Assembly: GCA_947484175.1 (NCBI GenBank)
Contig: CANKOI010000037.1
Span: 1 to 39,441 of the forward strand
Source: Deltaproteobacteria bacterium
Lineage (GTDB): Bacteria; Myxococcota_A; UBA796; SXON01
Direction of reading: 5' to 3'
DNA: 39,441 nucleotides
Part shown: piece by piece, positions 1-7,706 of the stretch
Layout: every line of letters begins with the position of its first letter
Position numbering within the stretch: position 1 is the stretch's first letter
Program-made: the position numbers and the translations under genes
The notes under the pieces: model-generated
The model's database searches: none
Told to the model about the DNA's origin: nothing
What the model saw: only the letters and a program-made list of their open reading frames with translations

Positions 1-611
1 CGCCGCGGGTGCACCTCGGTGGGTTCGGGGAGGTAGGCCGGCAGCGCCCGGATCACCGGAAGCTCGATGCGCCAGAGCTCGTCGGGGATACCGGCGTAGC
101 TCCTGTGGAAGGTCGCGTTGTACGTCTGACACCAGGTGATGGCCTGGGCGTTGAGGTCTCGCAGGTCGGTGAAGGTCCGCCCCGGGTAGAAGTTGTGCTC
201 GATGTTCCAGAAGGGGCCCTCGACCCGCGCCGAGCGATTGGCATGGCCGATCGCGTGGGCAACGAACGTGAACCCGAAGCGGTCAGCGAACGCCTGCATC
301 TCGGGTACTGCGCGCGCATCCGGGCCCGTGCCGCCCGTCATGATCACCGTGGAGTTGTCCAGCATGCACCGGCTGGCCGAGCCGCCAAAGAACCGAAGCG
401 CCGCGGTCAGGAAGGACTTGACGTGGAAGCGGGTCCATCGCGGATAGCACTGGATGAAGCGGCGTCGGGAGAAACACTGTACGAGCGACGCGCACTGCAA
501 CGGTACCACCCGGCCCCCGACCATCACCCGGTGGGGCGAGGTGTCGTGCTGCATCTCCAGGCCTGGGGCGAAGAGTTCAGCGCACACCCGGCAACGCCGT
601 CGACGCGTCAT
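1..611 (-). pseudogene. IS21-type (IstA-like) transposase fragment, running off the left edge
   Basis: Read on the minus strand, this frame gives an rve-fold DDE integrase core. It includes EMQHDTSPHRV (the first catalytic Asp lies in QHDTSPH), then RFIQCYPRWTRFHVKSFL, a second acidic segment around MLDNSTVIMTGG, and NRSARVEGPFWNIEHNFYPG, all in the order seen in IS21-family IstA proteins. The first Met (609-611) sits only about 20 residues before the catalytic core, after an in-frame TAG at 654-656. The usual N-terminal helix-turn-helix of a 400-500 residue IstA is therefore missing. The C terminus continues beyond base 1. A CxxC pair (CRVC) near the start could be a small zinc knuckle or chance. 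I see no istB-like ATPase gene and no terminal inverted repeat. It is best read as a 5'-truncated, probably dead transposase; a divergent short transposase is the alternative. Confidence 0.6.
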
Positions 612-847
612 GGGCGCCTCCAGCCGCCCCTTCGCCCACCACGACCCGGGGGACTACTTCAGGTGAGCACACCCCGGGCTGGTTTTGGTGAGCGCTTCAG
701 GAGAAGGTCGCGGACGACGCCCCGCCCGGCTGGGCGGAGCTTTTGAAGCGCGTGTTCGGCGGGGGCGGCGACGACCAGGGGGTCTACGCGAGCGCGTAGG
801 CGGGGCTGGATGGCGGAGCCGCGCCTCAGCCCCGATTCTGCGCCGGC
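612..847. other. Gene-poor stretch between transposase fragment and GNAT region
   Basis: No intact gene is visible here. The only coding-like segment is the short plus-strand tail at 692-799, listed separately. The stretch probably marks the scar left by insertion and decay of the neighbouring transposase. Confidence 0.4.
692..799 (+). pseudogene. Possible C-terminal gene remnant (35 codons)
   Basis: After an in-frame TGA at 689-691, this frame reads ALQEKVADDAPPGWAELLKR and then a Gly-rich end closing with DDQGVYASA and TAG. Residue composition and G/C third positions resemble real protein, and the end is a natural-looking C terminus, but there is no start codon or upstream homologous sequence. 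It could be the tail of a gene destroyed by the insertion that left the transposase fragment. No function can be assigned. Confidence 0.25.
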
Positions 848-943
848 TCACCCGCCAAAGGCCAGCTTCTTCGCGGCAGACGCGCTCGCCGAGCCCGCCC
901 GCGATTCCTGGTAGGCGAGGGCGACAGCAGCGGGGTCGTTCAC
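848..943 (-). CDS. Putative 31-residue micro-ORF coupled to the GNAT gene
   Basis: A GTG at 943-941 overlaps the TGA of the acetyltransferase gene (GTGA, 4-nt overlap), an arrangement used repeatedly in this genome for coupled genes. A GGAG lies about 8 nt upstream. The product begins VNDPAAVALAYQESRAG, continues Ala/Ser-rich and ends KKLAFGG. I do not recognise it. It may be a genuine small protein or the fused ends of a deleted gene. Its codons are strongly G/C-ending like the neighbours, so it is listed at low confidence. Confidence 0.3.
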   Translation of the reverse strand: MNDPAAVALAYQESRAGSASASAAKKLAFGG

Positions 944-1449
944 CGGAGCGACTCCAATCCGAGCTGGAGCTCCCAGAAGCCGACGTCGTGGTAGGCGCCA
1001 AACTTGAACCCGATCTGGTGGAACACCCCCACGAACCCGAAGCCAAGCGCCTCGTGCAACGCCACCGAGGCCTCGTTTGGCAGCGCGATCCCAGCGATCA
1101 GCGAGTGGAATCCGCGCGCTCGGCAGTCTGCGATGACCGCGCGATACAGCCCGCGCGCGAGGCCGCGCCGCTGGTGGGCGTCGTGAACGTACACGCCCAG
1201 TTCGGCGGTGCGCGCATAGGCCGCGCGCGCTCGGAAGCTCGAGGCCTTGGCAAACCCCACCACCTCGTCGCCCACCACCGCGACCAGGTAGGGGTGGCGG
1301 TCGCGGGAAGCGAGCCACTCGCGACGCAGCTCGTCGCTGGTGACCGGCTCGGTCCCGAAGTGGATCGCCGTGCCGAGGATGTAGACGTTGGTGATCGCCG
1401 CGATGGCGTCGAAGTCCGAGGGTTCGGCCGCGCGAAGGGTCGGGGGCAT
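940..1449 (-). CDS. GNAT N-acetyltransferase, phosphinothricin acetyltransferase (PAT/Bar)-like
   Basis: A 169-residue GNAT-fold protein predicted to transfer an acetyl group from acetyl-CoA to a small amine. The acetyl-CoA loop is QRRGLARGLY, inside ELGVYVHDAHQRRGLA. The C-terminal block PNEASVALHEALGF followed by GFKFGAYHDVGFWEL is the signature of the PAT/Bar/YwnH branch, whose members acetylate phosphinothricin, methionine sulfoximine or related amino-acid analogues; the real substrate is unknown. I chose ATG 1449 because family members begin with IRPAxxxD-like sequence and this start gives MPPTLRAAEPSDF. Another in-frame ATG lies at 1485. Neither has a strong ribosome binding site. It lies downstream of the amidase stub and the ATP-grasp gene on the same strand, and may be co-transcribed with them. 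Confidence 0.85.
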   Translation of the reverse strand: MPPTLRAAEPSDFDAIAAITNVYILGTAIHFGTEPVTSDELRREWLASRDRHPYLVAVVGDEVVGFAKASSFRARAAYARTAELGVYVHDAHQRRGLARGLYRAVIADCRARGFHSLIAGIALPNEASVALHEALGFGFVGVFHQIGFKFGAYHDVGFWELQLGLESLR

Positions 1450-1547
1450 CTGGAGGCTTTCGCACGGCGGCGGCCGGGTGTCCATGAGGCGAGGGCTCCG
1501 AGCAGAGCGGGGAGGCTCACCGGCGGACCCCCTGATGCTCCTCCTCG

Positions 1548-1745
1548 CCACCCTTGCCGCCGCGATCGAGCTGCCGCCTTCCGGGCGGAATCGTCCATCC
1601 GATGCACGACCGCGTTCAGGCTCGGGTCTACGCGGTCGATGCCCGCGAGCGCGGAGTCGACCAGCTCGCTCGGTGTGGTTTCGCCGCGACGAACGAAGTC
1701 GGCGAGAGCGGTGGCGTCGTGTTCTCCCCAGTCGGTGATCGGCAT
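1548..1745 (-). pseudogene. Amidase (amidase-signature/GatA family) N-terminal stub
   Basis: ATG 1745 opens a frame starting MPITDWGEHDATALADFVRR, then GETTPSELVDSALAGIDRVD and PSLNAVV. This is the conserved N-terminal helix of amidase-signature enzymes (AtzF/GatA/6-aminohexanoate hydrolase type). Resemblance stops near residue 66. The Lys-Ser-Ser catalytic core with its GGSSGG loop never appears in any frame before the acetyltransferase gene, so some 350-400 residues have been lost. The start is only 7 nt after the ATP-grasp stop codon, which suggests that ligase and amidase once formed an operon. The open frame continues to 1098, but that part is a shadow of the GNAT gene. Confidence 0.6.
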
Positions 1746-1752
1746 CCCCGGC

Positions 1753-2973
1753 TCAGAGCCCGGCGTACATCTGGATCGACTGCGCCGCTTCTCGCGCGAT
1801 CTCCATGCACGTAGCGTCGTCGGGGTGGCGCACCACGAGGTTGCCGTCGGCCAGAAAGGTCTGCGTCCAGTCGCGGCGGGGGGCGCCGATGGGGAGGAGG
1901 TCGATGCGGGCGATCCAGCGGTGGTGCTTGGCCACGAAGGCGTCGAGGCCCACCACGGCGCGGATTTTCCCGCGGCCTTGCGCCCGCTTGAACACGATGG
2001 CGCTCGACCACGGGCGGGGCGGGCGCGGCCGAACGGAGCCGTTCGTCACCGCAGTGGCCCAGTCGGCGTAGAGGTCGCAGTCGTCGGCATAGTTCATCAG
2101 GTCCACCATGTTCGCGCCCGGCGGGCGGCACGCCATCTCCCCGAAGATCGCGGTACCGTCGGCCTTGCGGAACCACTCCATGTGCGTGATCCCGGTGCCC
2201 ATGCCGAGGGCCGGGACCGCGCGGCGGCCCAGCTCCACGCCGGCAGCCAGCTCCGGGCGGCTCACGCTGCGGCGGGCGTGGATGATCGGGCTGATCCATT
2301 CGTTGCGCCGGGCGACCAGCACCGTGGGGGCGTAGGCGCAGACGCTCTCGTAGAGGATCGCGCCGTCCACGCAGAGGGTCTCGTAGGTGAACTCGTCGCC
2401 CTCGACGTACTCCTCGACCGTGGCATCGGGAACGTGGTGCATCGTGGCGAGCGCGGCGCGGAAGCCCGCCAAGTCGGTGACATGGTGGGTGTCGGCGCCG
2501 CCCGCGCCGTCCACGGGCTTCAGGATCGCCGGGAAGCCCACCGCGTCGATCGCCGCGAGCGCCTCCGCAGCGCTGCGCACCCGCACGGTGCGGGGGATGC
2601 GGAGGCCCGCGGCCGCCACCCGCTGCCGCATCAGCGCCTTGTCGCGGAAGCCGGCGACCACCTCGGTGCGCATGCCCGGCACGTTGAGGTCCTCCCGGAG
2701 CCCCGCGGCGAGCAGCATCATCGGCTCCCACAGGGTTTCCACGCGGTCGGGCCGCCGACCGCCGAGCCACGCGTGGATTCGAGCGCGCACGTCGCCGAGG
2801 TCGCCCATCGCGGGCACCTGCAGGTAGGTGGTGAGGTGCTCCCGCACCTGAGCGGGAATCTCGTGCAGCGGCGTGTCGCCCACGCCGTGCACCCTCGCCC
2901 CGGCTTGGCCGAGGCCCCGCGTGAACTGTTGCATCTCCGGGGGGTAGTTCGGCGAGAGGAAGAGGACGTCCAT
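1753..2973 (-). CDS. ATP-grasp domain carboxylate-amine ligase-like protein
   Basis: A 406-residue cytosolic enzyme. Residues 1-100 form a Rossmann-like preATP-grasp domain (MDVLFLSPNYPPEMQQF). The ATP-grasp fold follows: the Lys strand FPAILKPVDGAGGADTHHV near residues 147-164, the adenine hinge EEYVEGDEFTYETL near 187-200, and the Mg-binding strand FGEMACRPPGANMVDL near residue 285. Family members join a carboxylate to an amine or thiol through an acyl-phosphate. The substrate cannot be told from the sequence; the resemblance is to the biotin-carboxylase-like 'ATP-grasp protein' group rather than to a named ligase. ATG 2973 is chosen because the frame upstream shadows the next gene. A -10-like hexamer lies 8 nt before the ATG with no ribosome binding site. 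The amidase stub follows after 7 nt. Confidence 0.8.
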   Translation of the reverse strand: MDVLFLSPNYPPEMQQFTRGLGQAGARVHGVGDTPLHEIPAQVREHLTTYLQVPAMGDLGDVRARIHAWLGGRRPDRVETLWEPMMLLAAGLREDLNVPGMRTEVVAGFRDKALMRQRVAAAGLRIPRTVRVRSAAEALAAIDAVGFPAILKPVDGAGGADTHHVTDLAGFRAALATMHHVPDATVEEYVEGDEFTYETLCVDGAILYESVCAYAPTVLVARRNEWISPIIHARRSVSRPELAAGVELGRRAVPALGMGTGITHMEWFRKADGTAIFGEMACRPPGANMVDLMNYADDCDLYADWATAVTNGSVRPRPPRPWSSAIVFKRAQGRGKIRAVVGLDAFVAKHHRWIARIDLLPIGAPRRDWTQTFLADGNLVVRHPDDATCMEIAREAAQSIQMYAGL

Positions 2974-2981
2974 CGCGCCGC

Positions 2982-2987
2982 AGTGTA
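2982..2987 (-). promoter_or_regulatory. Candidate -10 box, leaderless start of the ATP-grasp gene
   Basis: TACACT on the minus strand ends 8 nt before ATG 2973. No Shine-Dalgarno lies in between, and no good -35 is visible. If it is used, the transcript would start at or next to the ATG. Confidence 0.3.
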
Positions 2988-3011
2988 CTCGGCCGCGCGC
3001 CGCCCCGGCGC

Positions 3012-4247
3012 TCAGCGCGCGGGGCTGAGCGTGAACTGCACGAGCTTGCCGGGTACGGCGGCCCAGAACGTGCCATCGCCGGTCGGCTCGACGCGGGCCA
3101 ACTGCTGCACCGACCCACTGATGGACTCGGCGCCCGCGAGCGGGGCGAAGCTGCCGTCCACAGCGTCGACAGCCCAGAGCCCCGTGGCGCTGCCCACCAC
3201 CACGGTGCGTTCGTCGGCCACCCGAACGGCGCTGGCCGCGCCCAGCTCCGCGTACAGCGTGGTGATGCTGGCGCCTCCCGCTTCCGCGACATCCACCCGC
3301 GCCAGCCCGAACAGCGACGACGCCAGCCACACGGTGGCCTCGTGGGCGTCGGCATCCGTCATGTCCACCGGGACCTCGGGCTCGACGGGCCACGGCACCC
3401 ACTTCTCGTAGAGGTCGGCGCTGGGGCTGAGGTCGCCGTCGTTGCTGTACCGCCACCGACCGAGTTGGTACTGGTCGGCGCTCCATACGTCGGCCTCGGG
3501 CGTGAAGGCGACCCCCCGGGTGATCAGATGGGGGTGGGCGGGATGGGCGTGCTCGGCGAACACTTCCACATCGGCGTCCCAGAGGCAGAGCCCTTCGTTG
3601 GTGGCCATCCACACATCGCCGGCACCCACGCCGTAGGGCTGCTCGCGGATGCGGTACACGCTGGTGAGTTCGCTAGACTCGTCGTAGTCCACCACTCGCA
3701 GCACGCTCAGCGTACCGTCGACGGCGACCGCGAGCTGATCGCCCTGGTGGTCGACGGTGCCGACGAAGCCGACCCAGACGGTGCCGTCGCTGTGGGCGAG
3801 CACCGCGCTCACGTCGTCGGCGAAGAGGCCGTCGGCGGTGGTGTACACCCGCGCCTCCCCGCTCGCCGGGAGGAGGTGCAGCAGTCCCTCGCTCGAGGCC
3901 GCCCACACCGTACCGTCGGGCGCCACGCTCAGGCCGCGCCAGGCGGCGCCGCTGCCCAACCACATCGTCGTGTCAAAGGGGACCAGCTCGACCACCTCGC
4001 GGGGGGCCGACGCCTGGCCGGTGTCGCCGGAGTCACCGGTTTCACCCGTGTCGCCGCCTCCCCCGCTGTCGCTGTCGCCGGTGTCACCGCTCTCCCCGGT
4101 GCCGCCGGTGTCGCCCCCGCCGCTGTCCGCCGCGGTGTCGATGACCACCGGCACGCAGAGCCCCTGCACATCGAACTCCTCGCCGTCGGGACAGGCCGGA
4201 GAGCCGCACGCGGCACCGAACACCAGCAGCGGGGAGAGGCGTCGCAT
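3012..4247 (-). CDS. Lipoprotein with WD40/two-component-regulator-type beta-propeller
   Basis: A 411-residue exported protein. It starts [19 protein letters not shown], with a lipobox-like GAAC at about residue 14. A 45-residue linker of Asp/Thr/Gly/Ser repeats ([20 protein letters not shown]) follows. From residue 100 the protein repeats blades of the form [37 protein letters not shown] and [13 protein letters not shown]. These match the propeller repeats of bacterial hybrid sensor and surface proteins, so the body is probably a seven- or eight-bladed propeller displayed at the cell surface. Ligand unknown. Its ATG begins one nucleotide after the stop of the upstream lipoprotein gene, so the two form an operon. 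The start puts the lipobox at a normal distance. Confidence 0.75.
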   Translation of the reverse strand: MRRLSPLLVFGAACGSPACPDGEEFDVQGLCVPVVIDTAADSGGGDTGGTGESGDTGDSDSGGGGDTGETGDSGDTGQASAPREVVELVPFDTTMWLGSGAAWRGLSVAPDGTVWAASSEGLLHLLPASGEARVYTTADGLFADDVSAVLAHSDGTVWVGFVGTVDHQGDQLAVAVDGTLSVLRVVDYDESSELTSVYRIREQPYGVGAGDVWMATNEGLCLWDADVEVFAEHAHPAHPHLITRGVAFTPEADVWSADQYQLGRWRYSNDGDLSPSADLYEKWVPWPVEPEVPVDMTDADAHEATVWLASSLFGLARVDVAEAGGASITTLYAELGAASAVRVADERTVVVGSATGLWAVDAVDGSFAPLAGAESISGSVQQLARVEPTGDGTFWAAVPGKLVQFTLSPAR

Positions 4248-4248
4248 G

Positions 4249-4635
4249 TCAGGGCACCACTTGGACGCGCACGGAGTCCTGCACCGGTTCCATGGCCAGC
4301 TCCGCGATGCAACTGTCCTCCACCTGCGCACGGATGGTCCAGATGCCCTCATCCTCCGCCGTGGGAGTCCAGCTCTCGATGGGGAGGGTACCGAGGTTTT
4401 CGTCGTCGGCCGCGCCGTCTTTGTACACGTTCCACAACAGGCGGAGAACGGAGACGTCGTCCACCTCGGAGCTGGCTTCCATGCTCAGCGTGACGGCCAC
4501 GCCGACCGGCAGTTCCGAGCTCGACTCTGGCGAGGTGATGGTGACGGTGGGGCCCTGAAAACAGCCTTCGCGCTCAACCGGGGCGGTGGAGTCGTCATCG
4601 GAGCCGGTGCACGCGAGGAGAGAGAGGAAGAACAT
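4249..4635 (-). CDS. Small lipoprotein with one Ig/cadherin-like beta-sandwich
   Basis: A 128-residue protein beginning [17 protein letters not shown]. The LLAC lipobox puts the lipidated Cys at residue 9, after a very short signal. The mature part, [20 protein letters not shown] through [13 protein letters not shown] to [15 protein letters not shown], looks like one Ig-like or Y-Prp-type beta-sandwich as found in bacterial adhesion modules. Two mature-region cysteines could form a disulfide. It is first in the two-gene unit with the propeller lipoprotein. A TACACA hexamer lies 6 nt before the ATG and no Shine-Dalgarno is seen. Function unknown. Confidence 0.65.
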   Translation of the reverse strand: MFFLSLLACTGSDDDSTAPVEREGCFQGPTVTITSPESSSELPVGVAVTLSMEASSEVDDVSVLRLLWNVYKDGAADDENLGTLPIESWTPTAEDEGIWTIRAQVEDSCIAELAMEPVQDSVRVQVVP

Positions 4636-4641
4636 CGCGCA

Positions 4642-4647
4642 TGTGTA
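4642..4647 (-). promoter_or_regulatory. Candidate -10 box before the small lipoprotein gene
   Basis: TACACA on the minus strand with a 6-nt gap to ATG 4635 and no ribosome binding site, the same geometry as at 10022, 18078 and 37674. It is a weak match to TATAAT. Confidence 0.25.
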
Positions 4648-4783
4648 ACGACCGGCGCTCAGGAGGGCCCGAGTTGGCCAGCCGGCGCCCCGCAGCACTG
4701 GCCGTCCGGGAGGCGCCGCGATGCGCCCACGACGCAATTCGAACCCATGATGCGGGGCAAACGCGCATCGCCAATCTCCTTGC

Positions 4784-4812
4784 TTGACAACGTTCCGCGC
4801 ACGGCGAACATG
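4784..4812 (+). promoter_or_regulatory. Candidate sigma-70-type promoter of the pnt operon
   Basis: A perfect -35 hexamer TTGACA (4784-4789) is followed after 17 bp by AACATG, a poor -10. The GGAGGG ribosome binding site and ATG 4829 lie just downstream, so position and strand fit the transhydrogenase operon. Confidence 0.4.
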
Positions 4813-4828
4813 CCCGCGCGGAGGGCGC

Positions 4829-5986
4829 ATGCGCATCGGAGTTCCCAGAGAGACACGCAGCGACGAACGCCGTGTGGCCGCCACTCCCGAGACCGTGAAG
4901 AAGCTGAAGGACAAAGGCCACGACGTGCTGGTGGAGCGGGGCGCCGGCGTGGCAAGCTCCATCCTCGACGCCGACTTCGCTGCGGCCGGAGCCCAGCTGG
5001 TGGACGGAGATGTGGCCTGGGGCGCCGAGCTGGTGCTCAAGGTTCAACGGCCTCAGTCTCGCCCCGACGGACACGAGGTGAGCCGCCTCGCGCAGGGGAG
5101 TACGCTGCTTTCCTTCGTGTACCCGGGCGACGACGACGAGCTGCTCGAGGGCCTCGTGGCCAAGCGCACCACGGTGTTGGCGATGGAGGCCGTGCCGCGC
5201 ATCTCGCGGGCCCAGAACATGGATGCGTTGTCGTCGATGGCGAACATCGCCGGCTACCGGGCCGTGCTCGAAGCCACCCACCTTTTCCCCCGCTACCTCC
5301 CGATGCTGATGACGGCGGCCGGGCGGATTCCGCCCGCGCAGGTGCTCGTCGTGGGGGCCGGCGTGGCCGGGCTCTCGGCGATCGCCACGGCCAAGCGGCT
5401 GGGCGCGGTCGTGAAGGCCTTCGACACGCGGCCGGCCGTGAAGGACCAGGTCAAGAGCGTGGGCGGCGAGTTTCTGGAGCTCGAACTCGAAGCGGGCGCC
5501 GAAGACAAGGGCGGGTACGCGAAGGCTGCCTCCGAGGCACAGACGGAGCGGATCAAGGCCCTGCTTCACACCGCGGCGGTGGCCTCGGACATTGTGATCA
5601 CCACGGCGCTGATCGGCGGTCGCACCGCGCCGCGCCTCATCGAGACGGAGACGGTGAAGATGATGAAGACGGGCAGCGTGGTGGTCGACCTCGCGGTGGA
5701 AGGCGGCGGCAACGTGGCGTGCAGCGAACGCGGCGCCGCGGTGCAGGTGAACGGCGTGTGGGTGCTGGGGTACACCAACCTCGCGGCGCGGATGCCGTTC
5801 GACGCCAGCCGGCTCTACGCCCGCAACGTGTTCAACCTCCTCAACCACTTCCACGGCAAGGAAGGCTACGCGCTCGATCTCGCGGACGAGATCACGGGCG
5901 GCGTGGCGCTCATGCACGCGGGGGTCGGGCGAGTGGACGGCCTGCGCGCCCCCGCCGCCCTCTCTCCCACACTCGGAGCAAGCTGA
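4829..5986 (+). CDS. pntAA: NAD(P) transhydrogenase subunit alpha part 1 (NAD(H)-binding, domain I)
   Basis: A 385-residue soluble domain I of proton-translocating transhydrogenase, which passes hydride from NADH to NADP+ using the proton gradient. It starts [20 protein letters not shown]. The conserved [20 protein letters not shown] segment follows, then the dinucleotide-binding fold [20 protein letters not shown] near residues 173-192 with the acidic residue in [12 protein letters not shown]. The late loop [12 protein letters not shown] is also present. The length matches the separate PntAA chain of Rhodospirillum rubrum rather than the fused alpha chain of E. coli. ATG 4829 is preferred over in-frame ATG 4784 because GGAGGG lies 4 nt upstream and family members start at this point. 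The TGA overlaps the next gene's ATG (TGATG). Confidence 0.95.
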   Translation: MRIGVPRETRSDERRVAATPETVKKLKDKGHDVLVERGAGVASSILDADFAAAGAQLVDGDVAWGAELVLKVQRPQSRPDGHEVSRLAQGSTLLSFVYPGDDDELLEGLVAKRTTVLAMEAVPRISRAQNMDALSSMANIAGYRAVLEATHLFPRYLPMLMTAAGRIPPAQVLVVGAGVAGLSAIATAKRLGAVVKAFDTRPAVKDQVKSVGGEFLELELEAGAEDKGGYAKAASEAQTERIKALLHTAAVASDIVITTALIGGRTAPRLIETETVKMMKTGSVVVDLAVEGGGNVACSERGAAVQVNGVWVLGYTNLAARMPFDASRLYARNVFNLLNHFHGKEGYALDLADEITGGVALMHAGVGRVDGLRAPAALSPTLGAS

Positions 5987-6273
5987 TGCCGACGGAACCC
6001 GACTTTGTGGGGCAGTTGACGGTGTTCGTGCTGTCCTGTTTCGTAGGCTACCAAGTGGTGTGGCGGGTCACGCCCGCGCTCCACACCCCCCTAATGAGCG
6101 TGACCAACGCGATCAGCGGGATCATCGTGGTGGGCGCGCTGCTCACGCTCGGCGACTCGTGGAGCTCGGCAGCAACGCTGCTCTCCGCGGTGGCCATCTT
6201 TGTGGCGAGCATCAACGTGGCCGGCGGATTTCTGGTCACCCAGCGCATGCTCAGCATGTTCAGGAAGAAGTAG
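5986..6273 (+). CDS. pntAB: NAD(P) transhydrogenase subunit alpha part 2 (membrane helices)
   Basis: A 95-residue inner-membrane subunit supplying the first helices of transhydrogenase domain II. Hydrophobic segments are near residues 10-28 ([18 protein letters not shown]), 38-58 ([15 protein letters not shown]) and 62-83 ([20 protein letters not shown]). The family motif [14 protein letters not shown] is intact, and the protein ends [10 protein letters not shown]. Its ATG overlaps the pntAA stop by one nucleotide, and its TAG is directly followed by the pntB ATG, so the three subunits are translationally coupled. Confidence 0.95.
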   Translation: MPTEPDFVGQLTVFVLSCFVGYQVVWRVTPALHTPLMSVTNAISGIIVVGALLTLGDSWSSAATLLSAVAIFVASINVAGGFLVTQRMLSMFRKK

Positions 6274-7683
6274 ATGATTGACTTCATTTACCTCGTGGCC
6301 GGCGTGTGCTTCGTGCTCTCCCTGGCCGGCCTGAGCGCCCCTTCGAGTGCGCGGCGCGGCAACCTTCTCGGCGTGCTCGGCATGGCGCTGGCGCTCGCCG
6401 TTACGGTGGTGGAGCTTGTTCAGGACGGGCACGTAGACACGGGCTCGCTGGGCGTGGCCGCCGTGGCGCTGGTAGCGGGTAGCAGCATCGGCGCCGTGCT
6501 CGCCTCGCGGGTGCAGATGACCTCCATGCCGGAACTGGTCGCGATCCTCCACAGTTTTGTGGGCGCAGGCGCGGTGCTGGTGGGGCTCGCGGGCTTCGCG
6601 GCCCACCCCACGGAGGTGCTGGACGTTGCACGCGGCATCCACCTCGCGGAGTGCTTCGTCGGTGTGATCATCGGCTCCCTCACGTTCACCGGCTCGATCG
6701 TGGCGTTCGGGAAGCTGAAGGAGCTGATCCGCAGCAAGCCGCTGGTGTTCCCCTTCCGCCACGGCGTGAACTTGGTGCTGCTGCTGGCCACGCTCGCGTT
6801 CGGAGGGTGGTTCGTCGCCACCCAGGCGGCACTGCCGCTCTACCTAGCGCTCGTGCTCTTCGGGCTCCTCGGCGTGCTGTTGGTGATGGGCATCGGCGGT
6901 GCCGACATGCCCGTCGTGGTGTCGATGCTCAACAGCTACTCGGGGTGGGCGGCCTCCGCGACGGGCTTCTTGCTCAACAGCGACCTGCTCATCATCGTGG
7001 GCGCGCTGGTGGGCAGCTCCGGCGCCATCCTCAGCTACATCATGTGCAAGGCGATGAACCGCTCCTTCGTGAGCGTAATCCTCGGCGGGTTCGGTGCAGA
7101 GGTCAGCGGCCCCGACGATCGAGCGGAGGCCCTCTCGCAGAAGGGCGTGAACCGCGCCGGCCCCGAGGACGTGGCGGAGCTGCTCCTCGGCGCTCGTTCC
7201 GTCGTGATGGTGCCCGGCTACGGCATGGCCGTGGCGCAGGCCCAGCACAGCGTGCGGGAGCTCGCCGAGCTGCTCCAAAAGAAGGGCGCCACCGTGCGGT
7301 TTGCGATCCACCCGGTCGCCGGGCGCCTCCCGGGCCACATGAACGTGCTGCTCGCCGAAGCGAACGTGCCCTACCCGATCGTGCTGGAGATGGACGAGAT
7401 CAACGCCGACATGGTCGACACCGACGTGGTGCTCGTGCTCGGCGCCAACGACATCGTGAACCCGGACGCGCTGGAGAACCCCAAGTCGGCGCTCGCGGGC
7501 ATGCCGGTGTTGGAGGTGTGGCGCGCCCAGACCGTCGTGGCCATCAAGCGGTCGCTCAATCCCGGCTTCGCCGGCATCGACAACCCGCTCTACTACAAGG
7601 ACAACACGATGATGTTGTTCGGCGACGCACGCAAGATGGTGGAAGCGTTGGTCACGCAGGTGAAGGGCGGCGGGCACCACTGA
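6274..7683 (+). CDS. pntB: NAD(P) transhydrogenase subunit beta
   Basis: A 469-residue subunit with about eight or nine membrane helices over residues 1-260 (proton channel, domain II). A soluble NADP(H)-binding domain III follows. The nucleotide loop is VPGYGMAVAQAQ near residues 312-323, then FAIHPVAGRLPGHMNVLLAE, GANDIVNPDA and KRSLNPGFAGIDNPLYY, which closes over bound NADP. All are strongly conserved PntB motifs. With pntAA and pntAB it makes a complete enzyme that supplies NADPH for biosynthesis and redox defence. The gene ends only 23 bp before the stop of the convergent copper-monooxygenase-like gene; a GC-rich palindrome at 7694-7703 is the only terminator-like feature there. Confidence 0.95.
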   Translation: MIDFIYLVAGVCFVLSLAGLSAPSSARRGNLLGVLGMALALAVTVVELVQDGHVDTGSLGVAAVALVAGSSIGAVLASRVQMTSMPELVAILHSFVGAGAVLVGLAGFAAHPTEVLDVARGIHLAECFVGVIIGSLTFTGSIVAFGKLKELIRSKPLVFPFRHGVNLVLLLATLAFGGWFVATQAALPLYLALVLFGLLGVLLVMGIGGADMPVVVSMLNSYSGWAASATGFLLNSDLLIIVGALVGSSGAILSYIMCKAMNRSFVSVILGGFGAEVSGPDDRAEALSQKGVNRAGPEDVAELLLGARSVVMVPGYGMAVAQAQHSVRELAELLQKKGATVRFAIHPVAGRLPGHMNVLLAEANVPYPIVLEMDEINADMVDTDVVLVLGANDIVNPDALENPKSALAGMPVLEVWRAQTVVAIKRSLNPGFAGIDNPLYYKDNTMMLFGDARKMVEALVTQVKGGGHH

Positions 7684-7706
7684 CCGGCCGGGCGGGCGCG
7701 CCCCCC

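Noticed and set aside
685-3411. Very long plus-strand open frame opposite the GNAT and ATP-grasp genes
   Set aside because: It is an antisense shadow caused by high GC: composition is Arg/Ala/His-rich without domains, while the opposite strand has clear motifs.
4730-4760. TTCGAA resembling a tRNA T-loop
   Set aside because: No flanking GG/CC T-stem, anticodon arm or acceptor stem can be folded.
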